From contig OY747709.1 in the NCBI GenBank assembly GCA_963556495.2, positions 15,919,900 to 15,983,899 of the forward strand: a DNA stretch of 64,000 bases. Direction: 5' to 3'. The stretch is from Valencia hispanica. Its lineage: Eukaryota; Chordata; Actinopteri; Cyprinodontiformes; Valenciidae. How positions within the stretch are numbered: position 1 is the stretch's first letter; each line of letters opens with the position of its first letter. The notes beneath the pieces are model-generated. The model had not been told where the DNA came from and ran no database searches. It saw only the letters and a list, made by a program, of their open reading frames with translations. Shown piece by piece: positions 63,229-64,000 of the stretch. Both the position numbers and the translations under genes were made by a program.

Positions 63229-64000
63229 TATTAGACAACTCAAACATTTAGTTTCTTGGTTACAGTAGATTTTTATTGACTTGTATTTGAATTTGAAAGA
63301 CTGAACCCTCCTTTAGTCATGTCTGATTTTTGTCAGCATCAGTAGTGCAGTATAATTCTTTTTCAAAACTCAGTCACGCTTTTACAAATATCCAGCTCAA
63401 GAAGTGGGATTGTTTTGAATCCGTTAACTCAGGTTATTTTACAGTAGACCATGACTGATGCCTCTGAATATTAGGGAGAATTTAATGTATCCTGTTTGAT
63501 CACTATAATTCAATAAACAAACCAGGGAAGGCTAAAGGCTTGTTTCTTCCTTCTGTTTTTGTCAGAGAATTGGCTCTGAAGACTGGTGCCACCCGTTCTC
63601 AATTCAGCCTCCTTGTGGCCTCTCTTGCTGGTTGACTTGTTTTCTCGTAAACATGAGCTCATTTTGGCTATTCCATTTCCTGATAAATTATCCGAGTACC
63701 CTTCTGCTGAGGGGGGATCTTTGTTTCAGAGACTGCGGTATGTTTCAATTGTGTTCTCATCTGTTCTTTGCTAATAGAAGATCTGCACAGTATTAGGACT
63801 TCCCTCGGGGTGCTAGATCGATCGTTTTTTTTCTTTCCACTAGGGATGTTATTGATTGCAGTTTGGCTAGCTTTTGCATAAATGTAAAGAAGTGAGAAGT
63901 GTCCGATTACTAATGTCGTTTTTCCATTCAGCGTGTTGTAGGAGCAGTTGTTAATAACGCACGGAAGCTGTAATGTGGATGCCTCGAGGAGCGACACACT
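63229..64000. other. mtor intron, nothing recognised
   Basis: No repeat family or coding sequence identified. The next mtor exon is not reached. Confidence 0.45.

Noticed and set aside
63550..63770. Frame starting after 'tgtcag' at 63565 as an exon
   Set aside because: Translation (ELALKTGATRSQFSLLVASL) matches nothing in mTOR and no donor keeps the phase.
42223..64000. A further mtor exon within the last intron
   Set aside because: Searched for the next expected residues (INNKLQQPEAAAGVLEYA and onward) in frames near acceptors; not found.

Overview
The window is vertebrate nuclear DNA, almost certainly from a teleost fish. Two spliced protein-coding genes are recognisable. Most of the rest is intron filled with transposon families typical of ray-finned fish: Tc1/mariner DD34E elements, PIF/Harbinger-type MITEs, hAT-like short elements, a piggyBac copy and several LINEs. 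The species cannot be fixed from the sequence.

Gene 1 is mtor on the + strand (485-42222). Twenty-six consecutive GT-AG coding exons translate, with reading phase maintained across every junction, into about 1,358 codons of the N-terminal HEAT-repeat solenoid and the very start of the FAT domain of the mTOR kinase. The start-codon exon lies upstream of the window. The rest of FAT, FRB, the kinase domain and FATC lie downstream. Exon numbers used here (3-28) assume the human layout of a non-coding exon 1 and a start codon in exon 2.

Gene 2 is angptl7 on the - strand (50992-53734). It has five exons encoding a 340-residue secreted angiopoietin-like protein and sits wholly inside the intron that follows mtor exon 28. 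I recall the same nested antisense arrangement in mammals, so this is probably ancient synteny.

Layout: 1-11691 is exon-dense mtor, with small introns plus a few Tc1, hAT-like and TTAA-flanked insertions. 11692-25911 is one 14.2-kb intron made largely of mobile elements: Tc1 fossils, a 48-unit perfect tetranucleotide array, a LINE split by a Tc1 element, and a Harbinger MITE carrying a MADF-like reading frame. 25912-42222 is the second exon block, with LINE fragments and MITEs in its introns. 42223-64000 is a single unfinished mtor intron of more than 21.7 kb. It holds a three-level nest (piggyBac inside a LINE inside a Tc1-type element), then angptl7, then further Tc1 fossils and a comparatively intact L2-like LINE.

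mTOR is the catalytic subunit of mTORC1 and mTORC2. The HEAT region encoded here is the scaffold side that contacts partners such as Raptor and Rictor. ANGPTL7 is an extracellular fibrinogen-domain factor with no known biochemical link to mTOR, so the nesting is positional only. No prokaryotic genes, CRISPR array, rRNA or tRNA gene was recognised. No new host system was found; the notable material is the transposon stratigraphy.
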